Notes: a model not told the origin generated them from the letters alone. Shown: positions 24,745 to 33,570, counted from the stretch's first letter. The stretch is 36,912 bases of DNA from Acidobacteriota bacterium (GCA_003225075.1 QIAP01000037.1:1-36912); one strand, 5' to 3'. Translations and numbers: made by a program.

Positions 24745-25752
24745 ATGAAGCTCACACCCGGAAAGCTGGCTGGCCTCAAAAAAGTTTCCAACGAACGCGG
24801 CGTGGTCGCGGCCGCTGCCATGGACCAGCGCGGCTCCCTGCAAAAAGCGCTGGCCAAAGAAAAGGGTGGCGATGTCACCGACGCCATGATGCAGGAATTC
24901 AAATCGTTGGTCACTGAAGTTCTCACTCCTCATGCCACCGCCATCCTGCTCGATCCCGAGTGGGGTCTGCCTGCTTCCAAGCGCCGGGCAAAAAACGCCG
25001 GACTGCTGCTGGCCTACGAAAAAACCGGGTATGACAAGACCGGCCCCGGCCGGCTGCCTGACTTGCTCGATCACTGGTCGGCGCGCCGATTGAAGGAAGC
25101 GGGGGCCAACTGCGTGAAGATTCTGCTCTACTACACACCGCTCGACAGCAAGGAAATCAACGACAAAAAACATGCCTGGGTCGAGCGTCTTGGCGATGAA
25201 TGTCGTGCTAACGATATTCCGTTCTTCCTCGAGTTCGTCGGCTACGAAGAAGGCGCCGACGAAAAAGGTTTGGAGTATGCCAAAAAGAAACCGCAGATCG
25301 TCACCGAAAGCATGAAGGAATTCAGCAAAGATCGTTACGGCGTCGACGTTCTCAAAGTGGAAGTTCCGGTGAACATGAAATTCGTCGAAGGCGCCAAAGC
25401 TTACGGCGGGCAGAAAGCTTACTCCAAAAAAGAAGCCGCAGATCTTTTCCTGAAAGCCGCCAGCGTCGCTACCAAACCGTTCATTTATCTTTCGGCCGGG
25501 GTAAGCAACGCCGAGTTCACAGAAGCACTGGACCTGGCCGGCGAGTCCGGGGTGAAGTTCAACGGCGTGCTCTGCGGCCGCGCCACCTGGAAAGAGGGCA
25601 TCCCGGTGTACGCCAAGCAGGGCGCGGACGCCTTTCGCAAATGGCTGCAAAGCGAAGGCGTCAAAAACATCAACAACGTAAACCAGCGCTTGAAGGCTGC
25701 CACGTCATGGTACTCAATTTACGAAGTCGAGCCAGCCATGGCCGGCGCCTGA
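24745..25752 (+). CDS. lacD: Class I tagatose-1,6-bisphosphate aldolase (LacD family)
   Basis: A 335-residue LacD-type aldolase that cleaves tagatose 1,6-bisphosphate (and often fructose 1,6-bisphosphate) to DHAP and glyceraldehyde 3-phosphate. The Schiff-base lysine is K204 in VDVLKVEVPVNM, and K125 in ANCVKILLYY also matches the family. MDQRGSL and LLDPEWGLPASKR are conserved N-terminal segments. GVSNAEFTEAL and FNGVLCGRATWKEG form the phosphate-binding end. A strong GGAGG precedes the ATG, and a classical terminator follows. No other lactose or tagatose genes are nearby, so here it may serve as a general glycolytic aldolase, as proposed for LacD-like proteins outside Gram-positive bacteria. 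Confidence 0.92.
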   Translation: MKLTPGKLAGLKKVSNERGVVAAAAMDQRGSLQKALAKEKGGDVTDAMMQEFKSLVTEVLTPHATAILLDPEWGLPASKRRAKNAGLLLAYEKTGYDKTGPGRLPDLLDHWSARRLKEAGANCVKILLYYTPLDSKEINDKKHAWVERLGDECRANDIPFFLEFVGYEEGADEKGLEYAKKKPQIVTESMKEFSKDRYGVDVLKVEVPVNMKFVEGAKAYGGQKAYSKKEAADLFLKAASVATKPFIYLSAGVSNAEFTEALDLAGESGVKFNGVLCGRATWKEGIPVYAKQGADAFRKWLQSEGVKNINNVNQRLKAATSWYSIYEVEPAMAGA

Positions 25753-25773
25753 TCTTCAGGGTGTCGCAGCTTT

Positions 25774-25804
25774 GGCGTGCCGTATCCGGCACGCCTTTTT
25801 TATT
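25774..25804 (+). terminator. Intrinsic terminator after lacD
   Basis: GGCGTGCCG (25774-25782) pairs perfectly with CGGCACGCC (25787-25795) around a four-base loop and is followed directly by seven T residues. This is the most classical terminator in the window. Confidence 0.95.
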
Positions 25805-25863
25805 TACAATTGTCAGTCCTCTCATGTCAGCCCTGCTCATGTCAGCGCTTCTCAGGAAACAAT

Positions 25864-26655
25864 ATGAATGACCGCACGCAAACTGCACTCGTTACCGGCG
25901 CCTCGGCCGGCATCGGATACGAACTGGCGAAACTGTTTGCCAAGAACCGTTACAACCTGGTGCTGGTGGCGCGCAACGGACCGAAGCTCTCACGGTTTGC
26001 GGACGAGCTGCAGCGCCACTACGGCATCTCGGCTAAATCGATGGCCGTGGATTTGTCGTGGCCGCAAGGTCCCTACTCGTTGTTCGATGACGTGCAGCAC
26101 AGCGGGACGCAGATTGATGTCCTGGTCAACAACGCCGGCTACGGAAAGTTCGGCGAGTTTGCGAAGATGCCGCTGGAAGATGACATCGGCATGATCCAGC
26201 TCAACATGGTGACGCTCACCGTGCTCAGCAAACTTTTTCTGGGCCCCATGCTCGAGCGGCGGTACGGAAAGATCATGAACGTGGCGTCCACAGCGGGATT
26301 TCAGCCGGGTCCGATGATGGCGGTTTACTATGCGACCAAGGCGTACGTGATCTCGCTCTCTGAAGCGATCGCTAACGAACTCAAGGGAAGCGGGGTGAGC
26401 GTCACCTGTCTCTGTCCCGGAGCTACCGACACCGAATTCCAGAAGCGTGCCGGCACCGAAAACACAGTGCTCTTCAAAAAGTTTCCACCCATGGATGCGG
26501 AAACCGTGGCACGCGCCGGATACGAAGGATTAATGTCAGAAAAGACTCTGGTCATTCCCGGCCTGCGAAACCGGTTGCTGGCCGAGTCGGTAAGGTTCGG
26601 TCCGCGCAAGCTGGTGACGGCGATCTCGCGAAAGATACTTGAGAAGGCGGAGTAA
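25864..26655 (+). CDS. Short-chain dehydrogenase/reductase
   Basis: A 263-residue classical SDR that reduces or oxidises a carbonyl/hydroxyl with NAD(P). The cofactor loop is GASAGIGYELA (about residues 11-21) with an Arg-Asn downstream (VARNG), which suggests NADP. NNAGYG is present, and the catalytic Ser and YxxxK are in MNVASTAGFQ and VYYATKAYV. CPGATDTEF follows. It resembles the DltE/YqjQ-like branch of SDRs with a C-terminal extension. The substrate is unknown. The ATG at 25864 is chosen for its AGGAAAC ribosome-binding site and because homology begins there. It is a single-gene unit after the lacD terminator. Confidence 0.9.
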   Translation: MNDRTQTALVTGASAGIGYELAKLFAKNRYNLVLVARNGPKLSRFADELQRHYGISAKSMAVDLSWPQGPYSLFDDVQHSGTQIDVLVNNAGYGKFGEFAKMPLEDDIGMIQLNMVTLTVLSKLFLGPMLERRYGKIMNVASTAGFQPGPMMAVYYATKAYVISLSEAIANELKGSGVSVTCLCPGATDTEFQKRAGTENTVLFKKFPPMDAETVARAGYEGLMSEKTLVIPGLRNRLLAESVRFGPRKLVTAISRKILEKAE

Positions 26656-27221
26656 CAACTCCCTCTCAGGAAGGGCTTTTGTAAGGACCCCATTTTTTTC
26701 TCGATCTATTGGAATCATGGAGTTGTGCCACGCTTTTTGTCGATCTCTTGGAATCAGCGGGTTACGGCGAAAACTTCAAGTTAATAGAATCAAGATTTTA
26801 GCCTTTTTCCTCGCAAAATCTTGTTGTCAAAGAACTTAAAAATCAAAATCTTGAAAACAAAGCAGTTAGCTTGCAGCTAACTTCTCGGTTGTTCGTAATT
26901 CTTTAGGATGGCTGGTTTGCGGAGTCGAAGTCAAGCGGAATCTTAGCAAATATATTTAACTGACTGGTGGATGGAGATGTTCACGTTTGAAATTTACTGG
27001 GATAACAGCGGCACTGACGAACAGTCACCAATCGCGGTGGCCGCTTCCTATGTGGCCTGAAACCCCAGGTTAGCGTCCCAAAAGCGGACGCGAACCTGGG
27101 GCACCGGGCTAGTGTGGCGGCGGAAAAAAAACAGATTCCTCACCCAAAGAACGGGTTCGGAATGAGAAGGGGTTGGGGGGTTCGGAATGACAAGGGGGAG
27201 GGTAAGAGCCGGCAGTGCCCT
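26656..27221. other. 566-base intergenic region with AT-rich segment and short repeats
   Basis: No convincing gene is present. A low-GC stretch (about 26760-26900) contains CAAAATCTTG twice (26814-26823, 26844-26853) and its inverted partner CAAGATTTT (26791-26799). TCGATCT-TTGGAATCA occurs twice with one difference (26701-26717, 26740-26756). A 29-codon open frame from an ATG at 26971 to a TGA at 27058-27060 (MEMFTFEIYWD...) has no ribosome-binding site and no recognised homologue. Near 27064-27100 a hairpin with arms CCCCAGGTT and AACCTGGGG is of the REP-like type frequent between acidobacterial genes. Confidence 0.5.
27064..27102. repeat. REP-like inverted repeat
   Basis: CCCCAGGTT-A-GCGTCC pairs with GGACGC-G-AACCTGGGG, interrupted by one mismatch, around CAAAAGC. 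It is followed by GCACC. The CCTGGGGCACC end resembles the GGGGCACCC hairpin elements at 30170-30270. Confidence 0.6.
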
Positions 27222-29163
27222 TCACGCGGTTTGCGGGATTCCGATGCGCTGGCTGAACTGTTCGAATTGCGGCTCGGTGCGAATGGGGTCCAACGCCGGA
27301 TCGACACCTAGACGCACCACCCAACCCACGTGCTGGTCCACGGCTTTCTCCAAATAAGTGAGGGCATTTTTTTTGTCACCCAAGGCCACGTAGATGAGCG
27401 CGAGGTCCCAGGGAGAAACGAAACCACTCTGGGAAGGATTTTGGAGTCTGTGCAGGATCTTCAGCGCTTCGCCTCTATCTCCGGAATAGGCGCGCGCCTG
27501 GGCCAAATAAGCCAGCACAATACCTTCATCGCCGGCCACGCACGGGCTCGTTCGAACTGCGCAGTTGCCTTCTGATACTCGCCGGTTTTCAGAAAAATCA
27601 TGCCGAGATTCAACCGCGCCGGGGCGTAACTGGGATCCATCTCCACAGCCTTTTCGCATTGCTGGATGGCGAGATCGTAATGCCGCGCCTCGTAGGAGAT
27701 CCACCCTACAACCGAATTGATAATCATGGACAAGGGGTCGAGTTCCTGGGCGCGCTTGATCTCCGCCAGCGCTTCCGAATGGCGGGCCGAGGCCATGAGA
27801 TAGATGCTATAGAAGTGATGAGCTGTGGCGTAGTTCGGATTGAGCTCGATGGCGCGGCGGAATTTCTTTTCGGCGCCATTCCAGTCCCAGTCGTAAAGGA
27901 AGGTCGCATACGCTAGAGAGGTCTGCGCTTCAGCGAGCCGATCGTCGATTTCGAGTGCTTTACGCGCAGCCGCCTCAGCCTTGGGATAAGCTTCACTTCC
28001 AGGCATGAAGCTCCAGTTGGCCAGCATGATGTAACAATCGGCGAGACCCGCGTAGGGCTGAGCGTAACTCGGCTCCAGCTCAATAGCCTTCTGGAAATGG
28101 CCGATGCCGGCGCGCAATCCGGCTTCGGTGCGCTGGTTCCAGCGATAACATCCCTTCAGATAATTCTCGTGGGCCTCGGTTGAAATCGGGCGCTGGGCGG
28201 TAAGTTGCGTGTGCGCATCAGAAGTGCGATAGCCGATCTGCCGAGCGATGTCGCGCGCCACGTCGCTTTCCACCCGAAGGATGTCGCTGAGATTGCGATC
28301 ATAGCTCTCGGCCCACAGATGCTCGTCGGTGGCAGCCTGGATGAGCTGCGTCCGGATTCTCACCCGGTCGCCAACCCGTTCGACCGTACCTTCGACAACG
28401 GCATCCACGTGAAGTTCGCGGCCGATCTCAGGCACTCGCTTGTGTGAAGTCTTGTAAACAGCGACGGAAGTATGCGAAATCACGCGCAGGGTTCCGATTC
28501 TCGCCAGCTCAGTGATCAGTTCGTCGGTCAGGCCGTCAGTGAAGTACTCCTGGGCTGGGTCAGACGAGAGATTCGCCAGGGGCAGGACTGCAATGGATTG
28601 AATGGGACCAACGGTAAGTTTCTTTTCCGATTCTTTACCGACATAATGGCTGACCGTCACGGCGATCAAAAGAATGCTGACAGCGGCGAAAAGTATCGAA
28701 GCTGTGTGCAAGAGTCGCGTTTTTTTGCGGGGGCGTTATCTTTTTCAAGCACTTGATTTTGTTCACGCCCATGATCAGCCTCAGGCTTCGTGAGCCCAGA
28801 CTCTGCTATTCCATCCTCCTCCCCAGAGGCTCTTTGGACTGGCGCGATGAAGCGATAGCCTCTCTTAGGTAGGGTCTCCAGAAAACGCGGTTGCTCGGCA
28901 TCGTCGTCCAAGACCGTGCGAATTTGCCGGATGGCGAAGTTCAAGCCTTGCTCAAAGTCTACGAACGTCTCCGCCCCCCACACCTGTCGTGCCAGGTCCT
29001 GGCGCGTAACTATTTCCCCGGCGCGGCTGATCAGGAGCACCATCACCTTTGCGGGCTGAGGCTGGAGCTTTAGTGAGGTCCCATCACGGCGCAGGTCGCC
29101 GGTGCGGAGATCAAGTTCGAAGTTAGCAAAGCGCACAAGGGTGGGAGAAGCTGAGTGGGTCAC
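27222..29163 (-). pseudogene. Winged-helix/TPR transcriptional regulator, interrupted by two single-base deletions
   Basis: Three overlapping frames make one protein of 647 residues. From the GTG at 29163 there is an OmpR/CadC-type winged helix (VRFANFELDLRTGDLRRDG, KPKRGYRF-like LETLPKRGYRFIAPV), about residues 8-108, then a charged linker. A run of seven A (minus strand, 28726-28720) shifts the frame. With eight A it continues RLLHTASILFAAVSILLIAV, a membrane helix. A TolB-like domain (IAVLPLANLSSDPAQEYFTDG) and TPR repeats (AIELEPSYAQPYAGLA, AIELNPNYATAHHFYS, AVEMDPSYAPARLNLG) follow. A second break near 27538 changes RARALAGDEGIV to RARAWPAMKV. The last part (LALIYVALGDKKNALTYLEKAV) runs to a TGA at 27222. 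Adding two bases makes the length divisible by three. Such regulators are abundant in Acidobacteriota. Sequencing error or slippage at the A-run is as likely as decay. Confidence 0.78.
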
Positions 29164-29514
29164 GACGGCGGCACCCCAAGAAACGCGCGAAAAGCGTTCC
29201 GCCGATTATACCCGAGTCGCCAAGCCCCTTCAGTTCTTCAATTTGGCGGCCTCATAGGAAACTCAGCAGAAACTCATATCTCCCAAATTGACTTGTTTCC
29301 CAGGAAATTAGATAAGGCCCACCAGCACTTTCCGTCTGAACCCCCGCGGGGGACCAAAGATGGGCTCGGAGAGAAAAACCAAGTGGCGATCCCTAAAGGG
29401 AACCTCGAAATAGACGGACCGAGAAATGAATAGAAGCGGACCCAGGTTCGGCAACCGCCTCAGGGTCTGCGCAGGTTGTTGTTGTTAGACCAATACAAAT
29501 TTAAGGAGGAAGCC
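29164..29514. other. 351-base intergenic region between divergent genes
   Basis: This is the space between the regulator (minus) and a small secreted protein (plus). It contains a CCCCCGCGGGGG palindrome (about 29341-29352). The leader ends in TAAGGAGG, a very strong ribosome-binding site for the gene at 29515. I looked for a c-di-GMP (GEMM) riboswitch pattern and did not find one. Confidence 0.4.
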
Positions 29515-29964
29515 ATGAACTATTTTCGTCAACCGGCACGACTGGTGCTTCTGGCCGTGCTCTCGCTCGTAACCATCGTTACGCTAGTAAAGCTAAGCCG
29601 AGCCAGCGTCGGTACGATAAGCAAGTCCGACCTGTCAGGATCGTGGCAAGTAAGCCTGATTAGCTCCTCGGGCAGTTGTGGGGTGGGAACTGCATTGGTC
29701 ACGTTCACCCTCAATAGCGCCGGGGTCGCCACGAATGCGACTGAAGTCTCGCATTCATCGGGATGCGGCGACACCACCTCGACGGGCAACACCTTCACGG
29801 TGAGCAGCCTGGCTGCAAATGGAAGCGGTACCGCAGGTTTGAGTTGCGGGGCCAGTTGCGGATTCATCTTCAAAATTCAGGTGGCGCCAGACCGGTCGGT
29901 ATTCAATTTGGTGGACGTCACGGATTCAGGCAACTTCTTGGAGGGCGTCGCCATACATCAGTAG
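29515..29964 (+). CDS. Secreted protein of unknown function, Ser/Thr/Gly-rich with paired cysteines
   Basis: A 149-residue protein. Its signal peptide or anchor (ARLVLLAVLSLVTIVTLVKL) ends about residue 30. The mature part begins DLSGSWQVSLISSSGSCGVG and looks like a beta-sandwich. Four cysteines (GSCGV, SGCGD, LSCGASCGF) could form two disulfides. Repeated beta-strand-like patterns (VTFTLNSAGVAT, NTFTVSSLAANGSGTAGLSC, FKIQVAPDRSVFNLVDV) resemble small acidobacterial exported proteins. I do not recognise a named family. The ATG at 29515 follows AAGGAGGAAGCC and is certain as a start. A good terminator follows 40 bases after the stop. Confidence 0.8.
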   Translation: MNYFRQPARLVLLAVLSLVTIVTLVKLSRASVGTISKSDLSGSWQVSLISSSGSCGVGTALVTFTLNSAGVATNATEVSHSSGCGDTTSTGNTFTVSSLAANGSGTAGLSCGASCGFIFKIQVAPDRSVFNLVDVTDSGNFLEGVAIHQ

Positions 29965-30003
29965 CTCACTGGGAAGGACCTGTCTCCATCTTGGGGTAAC
30001 TGC

Positions 30004-30029
30004 GGGAGCCGCAAGGCTCCCCGTTTTTA
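30004..30029 (+). terminator. Intrinsic terminator after the 29515 gene
   Basis: GGGAGCC (30004-30010) pairs with GGCTCCC (30015-30021) around a stable GCAA tetraloop, and CGTTTTTAT follows. This is a standard Rho-independent signal. Confidence 0.88.
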
Positions 30030-30167
30030 TAAGTGAGGAGAAGGTGGGGTAACAGCAGGTCCCTCGACTTCGCGAAATGGTCCGCTTTGCGGATCGTTTT
30101 GCTGCGCTCGGGATGACAACGTGAGGAACAAGCCTGGAGGGGGAATCGGGCGCGGGAGTCAGAGGCC

Positions 30168-30272
30168 CCACCCTCTTCGCAGAGTACGCGAAGGAGGATG
30201 GGGCACCCCGCGCCAAGGAGAACCGGCACGCGACGCCTGGCATCCGGCGTGAAGGAGGATGGGGCACCCGCG
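30168..30272. repeat. REP-like repeat cluster (GAAGGAGGATGGGGCACCC)
   Basis: The 19-base unit GAAGGAGGATGGGGCACCC occurs twice, starting near 30190 and 30251. The first copy is the right arm of an imperfect hairpin whose left arm is CCCCACCCTCTTCGC (about 30168-30182). The second follows a partly matching left flank. Similar G-rich GGGGCACC-terminated hairpins are scattered between genes in acidobacterial chromosomes; one relative is at 27064-27102. Confidence 0.7.
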
Positions 30273-30412
30273 CTGGCATCCCGCATCGGTTAAACGCCGC
30301 ATCGGACGGCCCTTTTCCAGCGCCCGTTGGAACAACCGTTCTGGCGAGCCTCTCATCAAAAGATCACTTCGAGCACACACCGCCTAGGGCTTGGAGTTGA
30401 TGTGAGGATTCC

Positions 30413-31669
30413 ATGGCCCACCTGCATTTCTCCAAGATTGTCGGCATACTTCCAGTATTCACGGTTGCAGTGTACCTGGTGAGTTGCGGTGGAAGCTTGA
30501 GTGATCCATCGTCATCCAGCCCAAAATCCGGAAACCCCGGAAATTCGGGTTCAGGTGGCTCGGGCGGTTCGGGTGGAACTGGTGCGACCAGAGGCTTCGC
30601 AGCAGGTATTGGCGCATCTGGCCAAAACAGCGCCGCTCAATTTTTGTACTCGGCGCCACTGCCGGGTGGCGGACCGTTTGCCGCGCAGATCAACCAGCAG
30701 AACGGCACACTGACGGCGAGCCCAAATCAAACCGGCGCGAGGAATGTTGATCCGGTAAATATGGCGATTGATCCGTCGGGCTCATTTTTGTATGAAGCAA
30801 CCAGCTTCTCGCCGGGCGGTCTCTGGGGATTTGCTATCGACCGCCAGAACGGATCGCTGACGCCTATGGCGAACTCACCGTTTGCTGCCAACCAGAATTT
30901 CTATTCGGTTGCGATCGATCCACTGGGAAAATTTCTGTACGCGGAGGGCAGCACACAGATTTTCGCCTACGCTATCCAGTCTGGAACCGGGGAACTAACG
31001 CCGGTTCCGGGTTCTCCGTTTGCCGCGGCTGCTCCCAGCAATCCGTTCAACCTTCCAGTGCCGCTGCCCGCGAACCGAGTGACGGCAGATCAGACGGGCA
31101 AATTCCTGTATGTATCTACCAGCGGCGGCATTTTTGCGTTCACGATTGACGCAACCAGCGGAGCTTTGACGGCGGTGGCCGGATCGCCCTTCGGAGCCGC
31201 ATCGAGCTTGCCGTTCGCGATTGTTGTTATCCCTTCCAATCAATATCTTTATGAAAGCAGTGGCGACGGGTCGAACAGTGTTCACGGCTTCAGCATCAAC
31301 CAAAGCACGGGAGCATTGACCGAGGTTTCAGGCTCGCCATTCGCGGGCTGCGGACTTTCCGACAACATGACCATCGCAGCCCAGGGGAAATTCATTTACA
31401 CCAACTGTGGGGACTTTTCGGTGAACTCGAGCACTGGCGCACTCAGCCTGGCGTCGAGTTTTTCGCCGGGCGACTGGCCGGTCATTAATCCGACGGGCAA
31501 TTTCCTGTGGGCGATTACCACGGCGGACAATTGTTTCCATTGTAATGTCGGAGTCTCGGCTTACACGGTCGACGCCAACACCGGAAATTTGACCCTGGTC
31601 CCGAACTCGTTTTTGATTCTGACCAATGACGAAGTCGGAAGCGAGGCATCACTGGCGATCACAAAATAG
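30413..31669 (+). CDS. Beta-propeller lipoprotein, lactonase-like
   Basis: A 418-residue exported lipoprotein. The lipobox is LVSC (Cys at about residue 25), followed by a Gly/Ser-rich flexible linker (SGSGGSGGSGGTG) and about seven propeller blades. Each blade has the pattern FAxxIDxxSGxLTxVxGSPFAA ... DPxGKFLYxxS, as in the 6-phosphogluconolactonase-like (lactonase) family. Examples are VAIDPLGKFLYAEG, TADQTGKFLYVST and FSINQSTGALTEVSGSPFA. The many such proteins in Acidobacteriota are surface-anchored and of unknown role; a lactonase activity is not implied. The ATG at 30413 follows TGAGGA. Confidence 0.85.
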   Translation: MAHLHFSKIVGILPVFTVAVYLVSCGGSLSDPSSSSPKSGNPGNSGSGGSGGSGGTGATRGFAAGIGASGQNSAAQFLYSAPLPGGGPFAAQINQQNGTLTASPNQTGARNVDPVNMAIDPSGSFLYEATSFSPGGLWGFAIDRQNGSLTPMANSPFAANQNFYSVAIDPLGKFLYAEGSTQIFAYAIQSGTGELTPVPGSPFAAAAPSNPFNLPVPLPANRVTADQTGKFLYVSTSGGIFAFTIDATSGALTAVAGSPFGAASSLPFAIVVIPSNQYLYESSGDGSNSVHGFSINQSTGALTEVSGSPFAGCGLSDNMTIAAQGKFIYTNCGDFSVNSSTGALSLASSFSPGDWPVINPTGNFLWAITTADNCFHCNVGVSAYTVDANTGNLTLVPNSFLILTNDEVGSEASLAITK

Positions 31670-31781
31670 TCTGCTAATCTGACGCTTCCGTCTTTGGCCG
31701 CCCGGCCGGCGCACGCCTCGGTTGGGCGGACGGACGATTCGTCAAGCACCCTCTACAGCTCAACGTGGGGAGAAACACACA

Positions 31782-32048
31782 ATGGCAGAATTGATTCACG
31801 AACATTCGACACGGGTGAAGGGCGCGGACGGCACGACGTACAGGGTGCGCATCTACGGGCAGGAGAGAACTGACGGCACCTGGGAGGGCTGGCTCGAGTT
31901 TCATCCGAGCGACGAGCGCAAAGCGGTGTTGCGCACGGAACAAGAGACATCACAGCCTAATCGCACCGCTGTCGAGTACTGGACGTCGGGTTTAGATTCG
32001 GTTTATATCGAGGGAGCCTTCGCACGAGCGCAAGGACGACTGCTGTAG
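31782..32048 (+). CDS. Small conserved hypothetical protein (88 residues)
   Basis: A small soluble protein without signal peptide or membrane segments. It is rich in charged residues and has a compact beta pattern (TTYRVRIYGQERTDGTWEGWLEFHP). The C-terminal half is SQPNRTAVEYWTSGLDSVYIEGAFARA. I recognise it as a type of short conserved protein seen repeatedly in acidobacterial genomes, but no function is known. The ATG at 31782 is preferred to the upstream in-frame ATG because GGGGAGA lies directly before it. It is convergent with the MFS gene at 32119. Confidence 0.75.
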   Translation: MAELIHEHSTRVKGADGTTYRVRIYGQERTDGTWEGWLEFHPSDERKAVLRTEQETSQPNRTAVEYWTSGLDSVYIEGAFARAQGRLL

Positions 32049-32118
32049 TTTTCATCACCCGCCTCCGGATTTCTCGCGGACTCCTAAAGTCACCTGGTCG
32101 TTGGGATCACTGGCCAGC

Positions 32119-33384
32119 CTACCTTTCCTCTGGTGGTCGAATAGTTACGAATCCTTTGTAGAGCAACAGATCGTAGATAATCTTCAGCGTTCCGGCAATG
32201 AAGAACGGAAGGTTTATCAGGGAATGCCGAGCAAACATAAATCCGACAAACAATGGACTGATAGCGGCACCGGTGGTTCGCGCCACGCCCGTGATTCCGG
32301 CTGCAGCGGATCGTTCTTCGGCGCTAACCACAGCCATGGTGTATGACTGCCGGGTCGGGACATCCATTTGACTGATGCTGAAACGCACCAGCAGAACGAT
32401 TACAGCCAGCGAAAGGTTCGGCATCAGCGGGACAAGAATGAGCAGGATGTTCGAAGGCAGGTGGGTGAGAACCATGGTGTTGACAAGGCCGAAGCGAGAA
32501 GCAAACCGTGACGCCAGCAGCGCCGAAATTCCGGCAAAGATATTCGCCCAAAAGAAAATGACGCCGAGCGTCCCAGGGTTTACGCCGAAGCGTAGATAGA
32601 ACCAATAAGCAGCGAAGCTCTGTATCACGAAGCCCCCAGCAAAGGAGTCCAGAGCGAACAGGCTCGAGAGCTTAATTACCACATGGCGGGAGCGGCCGAT
32701 TCCGAAGAAATCTTTTAAAGTCGCCGGAAAGGCAGGGTCGTCTCCCGGCACACTCACCTCCGCCGCGGATGAAAGGCGGGTAAAAACGACGGCCAACATA
32801 ACGCCCAGTGCGGCATAAAGAATAACCACGACACGGTAGCTGACCACCGGCGTCATTACGTTTTTCTGCAGCGCGTGGGTGAGAGTTCCTCCGCATAGGG
32901 CACCGGTCGCGGTCGCCAACGAGCCAGTGAGAGTGTACCAGGCAAACACTTCTGTCCTGGTTCGAGCGGGAACAACGTGGGAAAGTGCGGCCTGCTCGAT
33001 CGGGAGAAACGGCCCAACTTCATTGCCGCTTGGGCTTATGACGCCAATGGTGCCGGCAAGAATCAGGAGCAAGAAATTGTGTGTGCAGGCGAAGGCTACT
33101 CCGGCAGCAGCCATCAGAATGGCACCAACAATAAGCATGCGCCGCCGCCCGATGCGATCGGCGCGAGTAGTGAGGTAAAGGGAGACGACAGTATCGCCGA
33201 CAAGCGTCAGGGTAAGGAGCAGGCCGGTTTGGGCCTCGCTCAGTCCCAGGCCAATCAGATAGAAGACCAACACTACCGACAGTGAGCCGTAAGCGAAGAG
33301 GCGTATGAATCGGGTGAGAAATAGCAGCCACCCATCACGGGTAAGAATTCTAAGTGCGGCAGGTATGAAGGCGATAGTCAGCAT
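32119..33384 (-). CDS. MFS transporter (paralogue of the 1907 gene)
   Basis: A 421-residue transporter with about 12 hydrophobic helices and the MFS loop 2-3 signature TRADRIGRRRM. The segment from about residue 235 onward closely matches the MFS protein at 1907-3148: FALDSFAGGFV, YWFYLRFGV, GLVNTMVLTHLPS, QMDVPTRQSYT, AGITGVAR and IIYDLLLYKGFVTIRPPEE. This copy has no ChrB-like partner and is divergent from the metallo-beta-lactamase-fold gene. The substrate is unknown; an export role is inferred from the paralogue. Confidence 0.87.
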   Translation of the reverse strand: MLTIAFIPAALRILTRDGWLLFLTRFIRLFAYGSLSVVLVFYLIGLGLSEAQTGLLLTLTLVGDTVVSLYLTTRADRIGRRRMLIVGAILMAAAGVAFACTHNFLLLILAGTIGVISPSGNEVGPFLPIEQAALSHVVPARTRTEVFAWYTLTGSLATATGALCGGTLTHALQKNVMTPVVSYRVVVILYAALGVMLAVVFTRLSSAAEVSVPGDDPAFPATLKDFFGIGRSRHVVIKLSSLFALDSFAGGFVIQSFAAYWFYLRFGVNPGTLGVIFFWANIFAGISALLASRFASRFGLVNTMVLTHLPSNILLILVPLMPNLSLAVIVLLVRFSISQMDVPTRQSYTMAVVSAEERSAAAGITGVARTTGAAISPLFVGFMFARHSLINLPFFIAGTLKIIYDLLLYKGFVTIRPPEER

Positions 33385-33570
33385 CGTTGTCGTGTATGTG
33401 CCGTCGTGAGATATCCATCCGCCTTGCAGCTTTTCGCAGATTGCATCATCCGATTTTACGGATTGGTTACAGCGTCATACACGATCGTCTTGGCCCACGG
33501 GGCGGGATGCAGCCTCTTCCTCTGCGATACCCCTTCCCATACAATAGCAGCGTTTTTTTCGGAGGTTGCT

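Larger units (their letters stand above)
29965..30412. other. 448-base intergenic region with terminator and REP-like hairpins
   Basis: No gene is supported; the minus-strand open frames here are Pro/Arg/Ser-rich and without ribosome-binding sites. It holds the terminator at 30004-30029 and a cluster of GGGGCACCC repeats at about 30170-30270. The last 40 bases are the leader of the lipoprotein gene at 30413. Confidence 0.6.

Noticed and set aside
24739-25650. 303-residue minus-strand open frame
   Set aside because: It is antisense to lacD, which has all family motifs and a strong ribosome-binding site.
29164-29514. c-di-GMP riboswitch in the leader of the secreted-protein gene
   Set aside because: The GEMM core sequences and tetraloop-receptor arrangement could not be found.
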